Below, piece after piece: positions 24,996-35,966 of a stretch of 64,000 nt of DNA. The DNA is taken from the NCBI RefSeq assembly GCF_041260155.1, contig NC_091932.1:1302001-1366000 (forward strand), written 5' to 3'. Made by a program: the position numbers and the translations under genes. The notes below the pieces were generated by a model that saw nothing but the letters and a program-made list of their open reading frames with translations, had not been told where the DNA came from and made no database searches. Within the stretch, counting starts at the first letter, position 1; each line of letters opens with the position of its first letter. This DNA is from Ptychodera flava (Eukaryota; Hemichordata; Enteropneusta; Ptychoderidae).

Positions 24996-26129
24996 GGGAG
25001 GATTCGTTTTTTACAGGGACGGGGCTCGGTGGAAATCGGGGGTGTTGACTTTTACGAAACCGTTTTTAGGGGCGTCATATTATACAATCAAAGATTGGAA
25101 GGGGCTCAAATTTTACAAGGGTTTGTATGGAGTTATGGAATAAAATTTGCAATTTCACCGAAACGTTGCTTGACCCTCCATATATAATCTATGAGTAGTC
25201 TAAGAGGAAACTATGAATAATTTATTTTAAATACAAAACTAGGTATATCTGTGTATTTATGTACTCTTGATTATTGATATTAATGTACTTGATCAGTAGT
25301 TACATGGTGCATGTGTGAGCAAGAAATTTGATTTTGGAATTTCACCAAAAATGTTGATTCGCTATCTTGTCTATGAGGAAACTATGAATAAATATGAATA
25401 ACTATGAATAACTATGAATAACTAACTATGAATAACTATGAATAAAACTAGATAAATCTGTGTATTTATGTACTTGCGATCGTGATTATTGATATTAGTG
25501 TACTTGATTAGACTAGGGCAATTACAAGTTTCATGTGTGTGCAAGAAATTTAATTTTGGAATTTCACCAAAAATGTTGATTCTCTATACATTGTGGTCTG
25601 TGAGGAAACTTTGAATATTTTTTTACAATACAAAACTAGCTTTTAAAATCTGTGCTTTAAAAAAGTGTGACAATTGATATATATATTGTACGTGACGAGA
25701 ATATTATATTTGAAAGAGCAGATCTGAAAAACCAATGTGATATTGGAATTTCACCCAGAGATTATTTGTAAAGTTCAAACAGGATTCTTTGAAAGTTCAA
25801 AGGTCAAATGGAAAATTATGTCAATTAAGATATTATTGATACGGAAAGTGACATCTAAGGGAGGGTCGCTGTTTTTTGTGAATGAAAATTGGGGTGGGTA
25901 ACTTTTTTTCTTGCAAACTCTTTTGAAGGGCCTAATTTTTCAGCCCAGGGCCATAGGGTGCGAGGGGTTAATGAATCAAATCTGATGAATTTTTTGGGGT
26001 CACATTTTACAATTGATGAATTTGGGGGTTATATTTTAGAAATTTGATTTGGAGGGGGTCGCTTTTTACATTTCATTTGTCGCTCAAGTTCCACCGACCC
26101 CCCTCCCCGTAAAAAAAACGAATGCTCCC
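24996..26129. mobile_element. PIF/Harbinger-like non-autonomous element, family 2a
   Basis: Ends GGGAGGATTCGTTTTTTAC (24996) and GTAAAAAAAACGAATGCTCCC (to 26129) are flanked by TAA on both sides (24993-24995, 26130-26132). The interior consists of about four tandem units of 180-230 bp with the words GTGTGCAAGAAATTTGATTT, GGAATTTCACC, AAATGTTGATTC and GAGGAAACTATGAATAA. The same units fill the larger element at 52431-54196, although the outer ends of the two elements differ. A 10-bp AACTATGAAT slip repeat sits at 25380-25446. Confidence 0.7.
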
Positions 26130-26382
26130 TAAATGTCTAAATGTACAGAATTCCATTACTGTATAGATCTTCATCAACCAAAATTACATAAGTTATCTTT
26201 GTTTCGACAAAATAGATGTACATGACAAAATGATGATATCCCCCGGAAATAAGATTGTGACAAAGCTACAACTACCACGGTGAAATCATTATGTACTGTG
26301 AATAAATTTGGGGTCGACCACGGACCAGGAGAAAACAAGTGGAGTACCCATGATGACAATTTGTTTAAAAAAGGTAAGCTTA

Positions 26383-28127
26383 GGGACGGACCATTAGATC
26401 TTGGGAGGGGGGTGGTCAAAAACAGAAGAAAAAAAAATTTCAGAGCAGAAAGTTAGGAAAAAAAAATCTTCAAACTAGTTTGCAAAATAAAAAAAATAAT
26501 AAATAAGAAGACAAATGCGTAAAAAAAAATCTGCAAAAGTCTTTAAAATCTTGAATTTTTTTTAGATTTTACCGACAGGAAGCAACTTTCTGTATTTTTT
26601 AGTACATCCTCCAGGCACATTTTTAATTTTAATTTATACATTTAGAGTGACTGTATCCCTTATACTGGAAGTTGTGATTATCTTTTCAGGACTTTTGTAT
26701 TCTGATCACTTGAAAATTATAAAATTATAGAGCCTGTTTTCTACTTGATTCCTACGTACAAACCAAGCAGGTACACTAGGTAAAACATTGAAACTATGGT
26801 ATCGTTGTCATGACAGAAAGTTGTATTTGCCTTTTAAGATCAAGGTAAACAGATGCAGGCCACATCAGGTTCATTTTTTTCACAGCATTTTATTGCAATG
26901 ATGAATACAAGAATGGATGAACAAGTAGAAACACGTCAATAATGATAAAACAACATATCAAGTCATTATGTATTATTTTGCTTTTAAAAAGGCATTTTCA
27001 ATTCTTTTTTCTCAAAAAACAGCCTCAAAAAACAACAGCTACACATTTTTTAACATTCAACAATACACTACGTAGAATGCCATCTATCCAACAAATCCCA
27101 ACACAAAAACACACAAAAGGGTTGAACTTTGAAAGTTTCTCGATAGTTAATACGGAATAAATCTGCATGAGTAATCGTTTGTGTGTAGCAAATGCTGAAT
27201 GACAATTATCTGAAGAATTTTTGCACCACAAAAAAGAGCATGATTTAAACAAATCTTAAGGGACTTATGTAGCAAATTTCAAAGAAATTGGACAAGCCCT
27301 TTCAGAGAATACAGATTTTTTGACCATGAATGGCATAAATTGCCCTAAAAAGACATACATTGAAATTTCACCACATCTATACACATCCAATCAATTTGGA
27401 CATGCTGCTACAGAGAAATAGACGTTTTGATCAAAAAAGGGCAACAATTGCTCTAAACACACAAATATGCAAATTTCACTGTATTTTGTAAACAGCTTCT
27501 CAGCTTGTCAAAATCAATTGTAAATCATGAGATATGCATGATGTTTGGTGGGTTGAATGTAGGCATTTCACCACGCAGTAGAAAGGGAAGCCAGGAAACC
27601 AAAATAGTCAATTTTCAAAACTATAGGAAGCTACTGAGGAGCAAGAAGACCATGTTTCAAAGGAAGATGTGTAATCTGAAAAAAATGCTCCCCAAGTGCC
27701 ACCAAATAACACCATTTTAATCTCTATTTTTCAAAAGCTCCAACGGCAGGAGGGGGGACACCCCCCTCCTGACCTCCCCCCCCCCCGCAAAAATACTCCC
27801 CAAGTGCCACCAAATAACACCATTTTAATCTCTATTTTTCAAAAGCTCCAACAGCAGGAGGGGGGACACCCCCCTCCTGACCTCCCCCCCGTGACCGCTT
27901 GTGCGGCCGCTTGTGGTGCTTTGCACCACATCTTTGCCCTCTTTATCTTCAGACAGCGACGGACTAAAAAAAAAAATTATAAATCTGAAAATTTACTCTG
28001 AAAAAAAAAAATTTGCACAGCTAATCTCAATTGGAAAAAATTTTTTTTAGAAATTTACAATAGTAAAAAAAAAATTTTCACAATTGCATTGTGACCACCC
28101 CCCTCCCAAGGTCTAATGGTCCATCCC
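26383..28127. mobile_element. PIF/Harbinger-like non-autonomous element, GGACCATT family
   Basis: Inverted ends run over about 40 bp: GGGACGGACCATTAGATCTT with GGGAGGGGGGTGGTCA on the left, and TGACCACCCCCCTCCC with AAGGTCTAATGGTCCATCCC on the right. They are flanked by TTA (26380-26382, 28128-28130). The interior (1,745 bp total) carries poly-A/T rich sub-ends, a decayed pair of ~140-bp repeats (27250-27500) and a 105-bp tandem duplication at 27687-27890. No transposase frame is visible. Confidence 0.7.
27687..27892. repeat. ~105-bp tandem duplication
   Basis: CTCCCCAAGTGCCACCAAAT opens each of two near-identical units (27687 and about 27798). Each contains CTCTATTTTTCAAAAGCTCC and ends in AGGAGGGGGGACACCCCCCTCCTGACC, itself an inverted repeat. 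Confidence 0.8.
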
Positions 28128-28143
28128 TTAGCTAGCTTCTTTG

Positions 28144-28361
28144 TCTGAGCGCCAAAGTCTATTTTTGTTCCCTTTATAAAATATACCCCAGTCAATTTTC
28201 CTCAGATTTTTGCCAAAATTTTGAGAAAAAAGCTGTAGCCAATGAAATGTGATGTCCATTTGATCCAAAATTATCAAAAAATTACAGAAAAATTCATAAA
28301 AAGTTGGTAAAAATTACACTAAAATTTTAGCGGGAGAAAATTACGGCGCCCAAAGGGTTAA
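28144..28361. mobile_element. piggyBac-like MITE, copy 2 of the 2295 family
   Basis: The sequence parallels 2299-2514 throughout: GTCTATTTTTGT, GAAATGTGATGTCCATTTG, CCAAAATTATCAAAAAATT and GGAGAAAATTAC. It ends GGCGCCCAAAGGGTTAA. The left terminus (TTAACCCTTT) is lost. It abuts the Harbinger-like element that ends at 28127. Confidence 0.7.
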
Positions 28362-28563
28362 CAATGAATAGGGACTGTTTTTGCATCTTCATTATGAAAA
28401 CAAAGTTGCCTGTCTATTTGAAACGGCGCAATATATCCTGGTCAGAATACATGAACAGTGAGAAAAAAAAATCAATCCTTTATTGGTTTAGAAAAAGTTT
28501 ATAGAAATAAAACTGTTTGAGGAAAAGCATAAGATAATTCTATGGTTTTGGAAATATTTACAC

Positions 28564-28867
28564 CTATCTTGTGTAAATTGGAATAGTTTTGTCCAACGTT
28601 TCTAGCGTGACTGTGGGTTCGAAATTGATCTTAAAAATAAGTCCAGCCCTTATCTGGCTTTGAAAAATGATGACTACTCCAAGCATTCTGTCAGGTGTCG
28701 ATATCTGCTGGCCCTGCCAACGTACTTGTAGTCTCGTGATGGAACATGGTACTAATGTCAAAGGAGAATACTTACATGGAACCAAGATTTACTGGATTCA
28801 GCAGAGACAAGAAAATGCCATCGGAATCAGCAACAGTCATTTTGTAGTGATGTATAATAAAGTCTAG
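28564..28867. other. Possible exon, strand unresolved
   Basis: This stretch is more complex than its surroundings and is open on both strands. On minus, a frame ending at 28564 (...QQISTPDRMLGVVIIFQS...) is followed about 85 bp later by AATAAA (near 28480), as a terminal exon would be. A perfect donor (CCATGTAAGTATT, near 28771) lies just upstream on the same strand. On plus, a 66-codon frame (28667-28867) ends ...VVMYNKV. No family is recognised, so neither is called as a gene. Confidence 0.25.
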
Positions 28868-29443
28868 CAAGCTTGAGGTATGATTCAAATTGAATTCAAG
28901 GATAGCAAAATTATATAATGATGTAAATTGAGTTTGTTAATATCTCTGTACGAGAAGAAACTGCCCACGTGTTGCACAGCAACACCAATTGCACAGTAAC
29001 ACTAGTATGCTCGGTAAACTGTTCATCGAATATAATAAGTTACAAAAGTTAATGATCTGCTTACTGTAGTTAGAGGGCTAGAGGACATAGTTAATATTGC
29101 CTTGTACCTGCACTAGGTTGATTCTAACTCGAAAAGTAAATTCAGGTCGCTTCAAAAAAAACCCTACACAACCAAATCATACACTAGAAAATATTTCATG
29201 GCGTTATAAATATGCAATAGTTGCTAGTCACATTTAACATCTATTCTGATCTATTCGTGTTATTGCATATATGTGAAAACAGCGTTGTGATGTGATATTT
29301 CTTTTATTGAATTCCACGGCCTTGGACGAGGTTATTGGGTTTTGACAACCTGACCTTTGTATAGAGTAAGATTTATTAACTTTATGAGTTGTACATCTCT
29401 CCGTGCATCCATTTTAAATCTAACCAGGGTTTCGACAGCAACA
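28868..29443. other. 5' flank of small membrane gene 2
   Basis: No coding signal. The probable promoter and 5' UTR of the plus-strand gene lie here, but I see no certain core-promoter motif. Confidence 0.35.
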
Positions 29444-29507
29444 ATGACTGGCGGTAGAATTTTTACGTGTGCAGCCTTTATGGTTCTTTTCGCGGTCACC
29501 TCGTACG
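29444..29507 (+). CDS. Small single-pass membrane protein 2, exon 1 (signal peptide)
   Basis: The ATG at 29444 (context ACAATGA, A at -3) begins MTGGRIFTCAAFMVLFAVTSY, a signal peptide with a hydrophobic core and small residues near the predicted cleavage site. The exon ends TACG followed by donor GTAAGT at 29508, leaving one base of a glycine codon (phase 1). An earlier in-frame ATG near 29384 would add about 20 residues, but this start gives a normal signal peptide. Confidence 0.75.
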
Positions 29508-30475
29508 GTAAGTATAATCATAACAATGTCCAACAGATAAAACTATTTGTCAGTCAACAGTCTATGGAATCACAAAGACAGAGAAGTTTGCCGTTCTGGG
29601 TTGTAAAATTCTTAGCTTACAGTCACATAATTCATTGCTATCGTATACACATTATTGATACTAACATATAGCCTACATTTACACAGACTCTCAGTAAATA
29701 TGACAGCACTTTGCGAACGAGTATAATTTTTGAGTTTCACAGTTATATCGTTCTTTTCCTTGTCTCCATGAAACTACAAGGTATGAATATCAGAATAATA
29801 TCAAATTTTCACTCTACCTTTTGTATTAATTATTGATTTGTCAAATGTTAGGGTGTGAATGACGAAGGGGGACATTTTTGTGGAAGTTAATGAACATCTC
29901 TTAAATAATAGTGTCTTCCATATTTTAAAGCAACTTCAGTTGAGACATTTTCCTTTTAAGTATCGCTATACTTCGCTTTCATTATCTGAATACACGATAG
30001 GGTTGTGACATGTTCAAATTCAGTGTTAATGGGGATCTCTGTCAGTGTGTGAACTCTCAGAATTGTACATTGTCTTTAATAACGGATCGTAGTAGTGTAC
30101 ATCAAGGTATTTATACAATAGATTGTACGTTGTTTGATGTTTTTCTGTAAAACGTTATTTTGGCCGATGTAACGGCGTAAGGTCTCTTGTAGCTAATGCT
30201 TCCATACCCCGTCCATGGTCTTTAGAGTAATGGACTATCCATTGTGGCGAACTGTGGCCCCTATAGCTTCCTGTCCGTATCTTACAGAGGTGCAATGGCC
30301 GATGTTGCAGGATGTGGTTCACAGTCACGTAGACGCATATACCTTTGTGTGATCACTTATCATTGTACATCCGCGATTCTGTCAGTGTTGTTAGCGTAGT
30401 CGTGAATACTGGTGTGTGGGTCCGAAGACACGGGTTACCCACCCTTTTGTAATAGCTATCACTATCTCCACCATT

Positions 30476-30520
30476 ACCACCACAATTATCACCACCACTG
30501 CCAACATCATCACCACCATT

Positions 30521-30551
<31 letters not shown>

Positions 30552-30552
30552 A
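30476..30552 (+). repeat. CAC/ATC-rich microsatellite
   Basis: Interrupted CCACCATTACCACCAC blocks run into a pure (ATC)n stretch of about 12 units at 30514-30552. Confidence 0.9.
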
Positions 30553-31156
30553 GACTCTACCGTTGTACCTTTAAGTTTTGCAATCTCTACTTAAGTTGGC
30601 GCTGGCAACGTTACCCGTAGACATCTGTTAACCTTTATACAACTTTACAAGAGCGATAAGTCACGGACATGATTAGTTGATAAGGCTGGACAGTGGACGG
30701 TAACAACAGCTTCGCACACAGATTCTGTAAGTCATAATTCAGCCAGACTCCGCAACGAATTCACGTTAACGCCAACCTCATCGATATAAACATCCTTTAA
30801 TTTGAATCATCCTCCTATTTTTCAAATTTATTGGACAGTTGAGTTGTGTTTCGGTAAATGAAATCTAATATGATTAGAGGAGATAGCATGAAGTGTCTTG
30901 ATGATAATGTACGGAATGTTTGAGTGGATGGATCGGCTTTTTATTGGCTCTACAGGACATCGCTTGGCCGACCTTCCGATTTCTGCTTGTGGGTCACATT
31001 TTCTGTCATACCATGTATATACAGGGCTTTGCAAGCTTCCTTCCCGTTTCAATGTCTGGTATGCACACATTTTGTGCACAGAACGCATGGGTTTTTTTAT
31101 CTTACACAAACCACAGGTATGGTGTCCAATCCATGCCAAAATTACTACTTTGATTT

Positions 31157-32367
31157 TACAACACAACATGCCATTCCGGATTCTGTTTTACAATCCAACA
31201 TGCTATTTCACAACACAACATGCACTTCCAAATCCTATTTTACAACACTCAACATGCTATTTCACAACACAACATGCACTTCCAAATCCTATTTTACAAC
31301 TCAACATGCTATTTCACAACACAACATGCACTTCCAAATCCTATTTTACAACATGCTATTTCACAGCACAACGTGCACTTCCAAATCCTATTTTACAACT
31401 CAACATGCTCTTCCCAATTTCATTTGACAACACATCATGCACTTCCAAATCCTATTTTACAACTCAACATGCTATTTCACAACACAACATGCACTTCCAA
31501 ATCCTATTTTACAACTCGAATGCTCTTCCCAATTTCATTTGACAACACATCATGCACTTCCAAATCCTATTTTACAACTCAACATGCTATTTCACAACAC
31601 AACATGCACTTCCGAATCCTATTTTACAACTCAACATGCTCTTCCCAATTTCATTTGACAACACATCATGCACTTCCAAATCCTATTTTACAACTCAACA
31701 TGCTCTTCCCAATTTCATTTGACATCGCATCATGCACTTCCAAATCCTATTTTACAACTCAACATGCTATTTCACAACACAACATGCACTTCCAAATCCT
31801 ATTTTACAACTCAACATGCTATTTCACAACACAACATGCACTTCCAAATCCTATTTTACAACTCAACATGCTCTTCCAAATTTCATTTGACAACACATCA
31901 TGCACTTCCAAATCCTATTTTACAACTCAACATGCTATTTCACAACACAACATGCACTTCCAAATCCTATTTTACAACTCAACATGCTCTTCCCAATTTC
32001 ATTTGACAACACATCATGCACTTCCAAATCCTATTTTACAACTCAACATGCTATTTCACAACACAACATGCACTTCCAAATCCTATTTTACAACTCAACA
32101 TGCTCTTCCCAATTTCATTTGACAACACATCATGCACTTCCAAATCCTATTTTACAACTCAACATGCTCTTCCCAATTTCATTTGACATCACATCATGCA
32201 CTTCCAAATCCTATTTTACAACTCAACATGCTCTTCCCAATTTCATTTGACATCACATCATGCACTTCCAAATCCTATTTTACAACTCAACATGCTCTTC
32301 CCAATTTCATTTGACAACACATCATGCACTTCCAAATCCTATTTCACAATTCAACATCCCATTCTAA
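31157..32367. repeat. Left-arm array of 64-bp (A) and 52-bp (B) units
   Basis: About 20 units. Both types share AACTCAACATGCT and CACTTCCAAATCCTATTTTAC. A has CTTCCCAATTTCATTTGAC in the middle; B has ATTTCACAACACAACATG. The order from the tip inward is BBBBABABAABBABABAAAA. All three plus frames are open through most of it, which creates long spurious ORFs (up to 300 codons). Confidence 0.9.
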
Positions 32368-34934
32368 AGCTAGCTCTGCGGAGCAGGGCAGTGTTACTGG
32401 CTATCGAATAAAATTCAAAATGGCGGACGCGAAATGGTCCCCTCGCACAGAGAGAGAAATGCTAACTTTGCTCAAGTCTAAAAACGCAGCTTAGCACATT
32501 GCGTATCTAAACAAAATGAGCGTGCTCGAAAACTAGGATCGATCACGATTATAAATTAAAAATTGGCTTTTTGGAAAAGAAACTGCGCGCTGCAATCAGC
32601 AGTTTTGTCTATTGTGCACCGTGCGTGGGAGGCTTATCGTGAAAGACCGAGATTTACTATATGGCGCATCTGATACGGATATGGTCCCATCGCATAGAGA
32701 GATGAAAATAGGCTTTGTGTAAGTTCAAAAGCACAGCTTAGCTCATCGTGCATCTAGACAAGTTGAGCGTGCTCAAAATAGGAGATCGATCACGATTTTG
32801 GGTGAAAAAAACCGAATTTTCGGTGGAGAAACTGCGCGTTTGCAACCAGTGGTTGGTTTTGCCTATGGCGGTCAGCAGGGCTGTGGTGGGAGGCCTTTAG
32901 CCGGCAAGGGGTGGACCATTGGGGAGTGGAAAATTTTCGAAAAAAAAATTCCCCACAAATTTCAATAAAAATAATCAGCCAAAGAAACTTGAGAAAACAG
33001 ATGACGCACTTAGGTAAAAGAGAAAAAAATCCGTCAAAAGTTACTTTCTGAAACATTTTTATTTTAGTCTGCATCAGATAGGCCTATACTATGATTCTTT
33101 GGCCAAGGGGGGGGGGGAGGGGAGATCTGAAGGGTATAATCGTGGCCAGTAAATGAAGTACTACTTTTTATTTTATAACTTTTTGTTCTGTTTATCATAT
33201 TTTTTCTTTCACTGAAGTTTGGCATCGTAAAGTAATTCGAGATATAAGATAATGTAAAAATCATATCTGTGATATCGATTGTTAACAACTGTATTGTGGG
33301 TCTTTACACTATGATTAATTAACAAGAATTCAACAATTCAGGCAGCTTGCATCGGTACATAAAATGGGAAATATTCACCAACCATATGTCAAACAATCAC
33401 TTTCTTTGTATTTCAATATTCAACGAAACTGATTTCCATTGTAATGTTCTAAACTTTATTTTACAATTAAACATTAGGCTACAAATCCGTATTTTTCTTT
33501 TCAAAATTTCATTTGTACACTTGTCTTGACGGTTGAATACCGTGCGTGTGAAATGCAATAGTGCAGAAGAATACGGATAGCGACATTACAGCCATGACAA
33601 CTGACAACTAAGCCTCAGCAAGCGGAGATGTAAAATACGAATATGGGGCCAGACAAGGGTCAAAGCTCTGTTGGAACGGACTTCGCGAGAAAGACTGTGT
33701 GGATAACAACCGATAGAGGTCGCTGTAATGTCGCTATCCGTATTCTTCTGCACTATTGCATTTCACACGCACGGTATTCAACCGTCAAGACAAGTGTACA
33801 AATGAAATTTTGAAAAGAAAAATACGAATTTGTAATGTTTAATTGTGAAATAAAGTTTAAACATTACAATGGAAATCAGTTTCGTTGAATAGTGAAATAC
33901 AAAGAAAGTGATTGTTTGTCATATGGTTGGTGAATATTTCCCTTTTATGCACCGATGTAAGCTGCCTGAATTGTTGAATTCTTGTTAATTAATCATAGTG
34001 TAAAGACCCACAATACAGTTGTTAACAATCGATATCACAGATATGATTTTTACATTATCTTATATCTCGAATTACTTTACGATGCCAAACTTCAGTGAAA
34101 GAAAAAAATATGATAAACAGAACAAAAAGTTATGAAATAAAAAAGTTACTTCATTTACTGGCCACGATTATACCCTTCAGATCTCCCCTCCCCCCCCCCC
34201 CTCTTGGCCAAAGAATCATAGTATAGGCCTTTCTGTTGCAGACTAAAAAAAAAAAGTTTCAAAAAGAAACTTTTTACGGATTTTTTTTCCTTTTACTTAA
34301 GTTGGTTATTTGTTTTTTTCAAATTTCTTTGGCTGATTATTTTTATTGAAATTTGTGGGGAATTTTTTTTTCGAAAATTTTCACTCCCCAATGGTCCACC
34401 CCTTGCCGGCTAAAGGCCTCCCACCACAGCCCTGCTGACCGCCATAGGCAAAACCAACCACTGGTTGCAACGTGCAGTTTCTCCACCGAAAACTCGGTTT
34501 TTTTTCACCCAAAATCGTGATCGATCTCCTATTTTGAGCACGCTCAACTTGTCTAGATGCACGATGAGCTAAGCTGTGCTTTTGAACTTACACAAAGCCC
34601 ACTGTCATCTCTCTATGCGATGGGACCATATCCGTATCAGATGCGCCATATAGTAAATCTCGGTCTTTCACGATAAGCCTCCCACGCACGGTGCACAATA
34701 GACAAAACTGCTGATTGCAGCGCACAGTTTCTTTTCCAAAAACAGCCAATTTTTAATTTATAATCGTGATCGATCCTAGTTTTCGAGCACGCTCATTTTG
34801 TTTAGATACACAATGTGCTAAGCTGCGTTTTTAGACTTGTGCAAAGTTTGCATTTCTCTCTCTGTGCGAGGGGACCATTTCGCGTCCGCCATTTTGAATC
34901 TTGTTCGATAGCCAGTAACACTGCCCTGCTCCGC

Positions 34935-35535
34935 AGAGCTAGCTTTAGAATGGGATGTTGAATTGTGAAATAGGATTTGGAAGTGCATGATGTGTTGTCA
35001 AATGAAATTGGGAAGAGCATGTTGAGTTGTAAAATAGGATTTGGAAGTGCATGATGTGTTGTCAAATGAAATTGGGAAGAGCATGTTGAGTTGTAAAATA
35101 GGATTTGGAAGTGCATGATGTGTTGTCAAATGAAATTGGGAAGAGCATGTCGAGTTGTAAAATAGGATTTGGAAGTGCATGTTGTGTTGTGAAATAGCAT
35201 GTTGAGTTGTAAAATAGGATTTGGAAGTGCATGATGTGTTGTCAAATGAAATTGGGAAGAGCATGTCGAGTTGTAAAATAGGATTTGGAAGTGCATGTTG
35301 TGTTGTGAAATAGCATGTTGAGTTGTAAAATAGGATTTGGAAGTGCATGATGTGTTGTCAAATGAAATTGGGAAGAGCATGTTGAGTTGTAAAATAGGAT
35401 TTGGAAGTGCATGTTGTGTTGTGAAATAGCATGTTGAGTTGTAAAATAGGATTTGGAAGTGCATGTTGTGTTGTGAAATAGCATGTTGGATTGTAAAACA
35501 GAATCCGGAATGGCATGTTGTGTTGTAAATCAAAG
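34935..35535. repeat. Right-arm array of the same A/B units, inverted
   Basis: Nine clear units, read from the tip inward on the minus strand as BBABABAAA. The array is about half the size of the left-arm array, so the two arms have changed copy number independently since they were symmetrical. Confidence 0.9.
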
Positions 35536-35966
35536 TAGTAATTTTGGCATGGATTGGACACAAACCACAGGGTACCGGAAAAAGATAGTGTATTCACTAG
35601 TCTTCACATTTTAGTCACTACCGATTACATCAACATCCTACTCCATAAACAAACACAGCCGCATACTGTAATTAATCTACTGTAATCTGATGGAGAAAAA
35701 AGACCAAGAAAAGAGATCCTGTTGTTTGTGATACAAACACCATATGCTCTGTGCACACAATGTGTGCATACCAGACATTCAAACGGAAAGGTAAGCTGCA
35801 ACGGGCTGTAGATCAATAGTAATGGCAGCTTCGCTGATTGAGTGCATTTCATTTTCAATGTGTTTTGATTACAGACCAGGTTTCACGCACAGTAAGAAGT
35901 GTAAATTGATTTTGATAACTTGCCAATGCGAACTGAAATATGCTATTTCTTATTGATATTTTGCAG

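Larger units (their letters stand above)
31122..35561. mobile_element. Foldback-like transposable element (4.4-kb palindrome)
   Basis: Arms 31122-33592 and 33722-35561 are inverted copies around a 129-bp unique spacer. The tips are GTGTCCAATCCATGCC and GGCATGGATTGGACAC. The direct repeat AAACCACAGG lies on both flanks (31108-31117 and 35562-35571), an imperfect target duplication of about 10-14 bp. From the tip inward each arm has: a tandem array of 64- and 52-bp units; two diverged ~245-bp direct repeats (32438 and 32685, sharing ATGGTCCC(C/A)TCGCA and GATCGATCACGATT); an inner Harbinger-like end (GGGGTGGACCATTGGGGAG at 32908, mirrored to 34402); and a polyG/polyC tract. This layout matches Drosophila FB elements, with long inverted repeats built of internal tandem repeats. 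No transposase frame is present. Confidence 0.8.
31019..35815. repeat. Older inverted repeat into which the foldback element inserted
   Basis: Left 31030-31117 (GTTTCAATGTCTGGTATGCA...) pairs with right 35690-35800 (TGCATACCAGACATTCAAAC...) outside the foldback termini. The foldback element sits inside the left copy. Once it is removed, the two copies would be about 120 bp apart, so an older, smaller palindromic element was the insertion target. Confidence 0.6.
29508..35966 (+). other. Intron of small membrane gene 2, filled by a foldback palindrome
   Basis: The intron runs from GTAAGT at 29508 to TTTTGCAG ending at 35966 (6,459 bp), phase 1. Its paralogue has a 1.1-kb intron at the same position. 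Most of the excess is the foldback element at 31122-35561 and the older inverted repeat around it. 29700-30400 is plain non-coding sequence. Confidence 0.75.

Noticed and set aside
31220..32122. A 300-codon plus-strand open frame (and similar frames at 30898-32411 and 34802-35597)
   Set aside because: They are translations of the 64/52-bp repeat units, open in all three frames and repeated in the inverted arm; unit lengths not divisible by 3 rule out a designed protein repeat.
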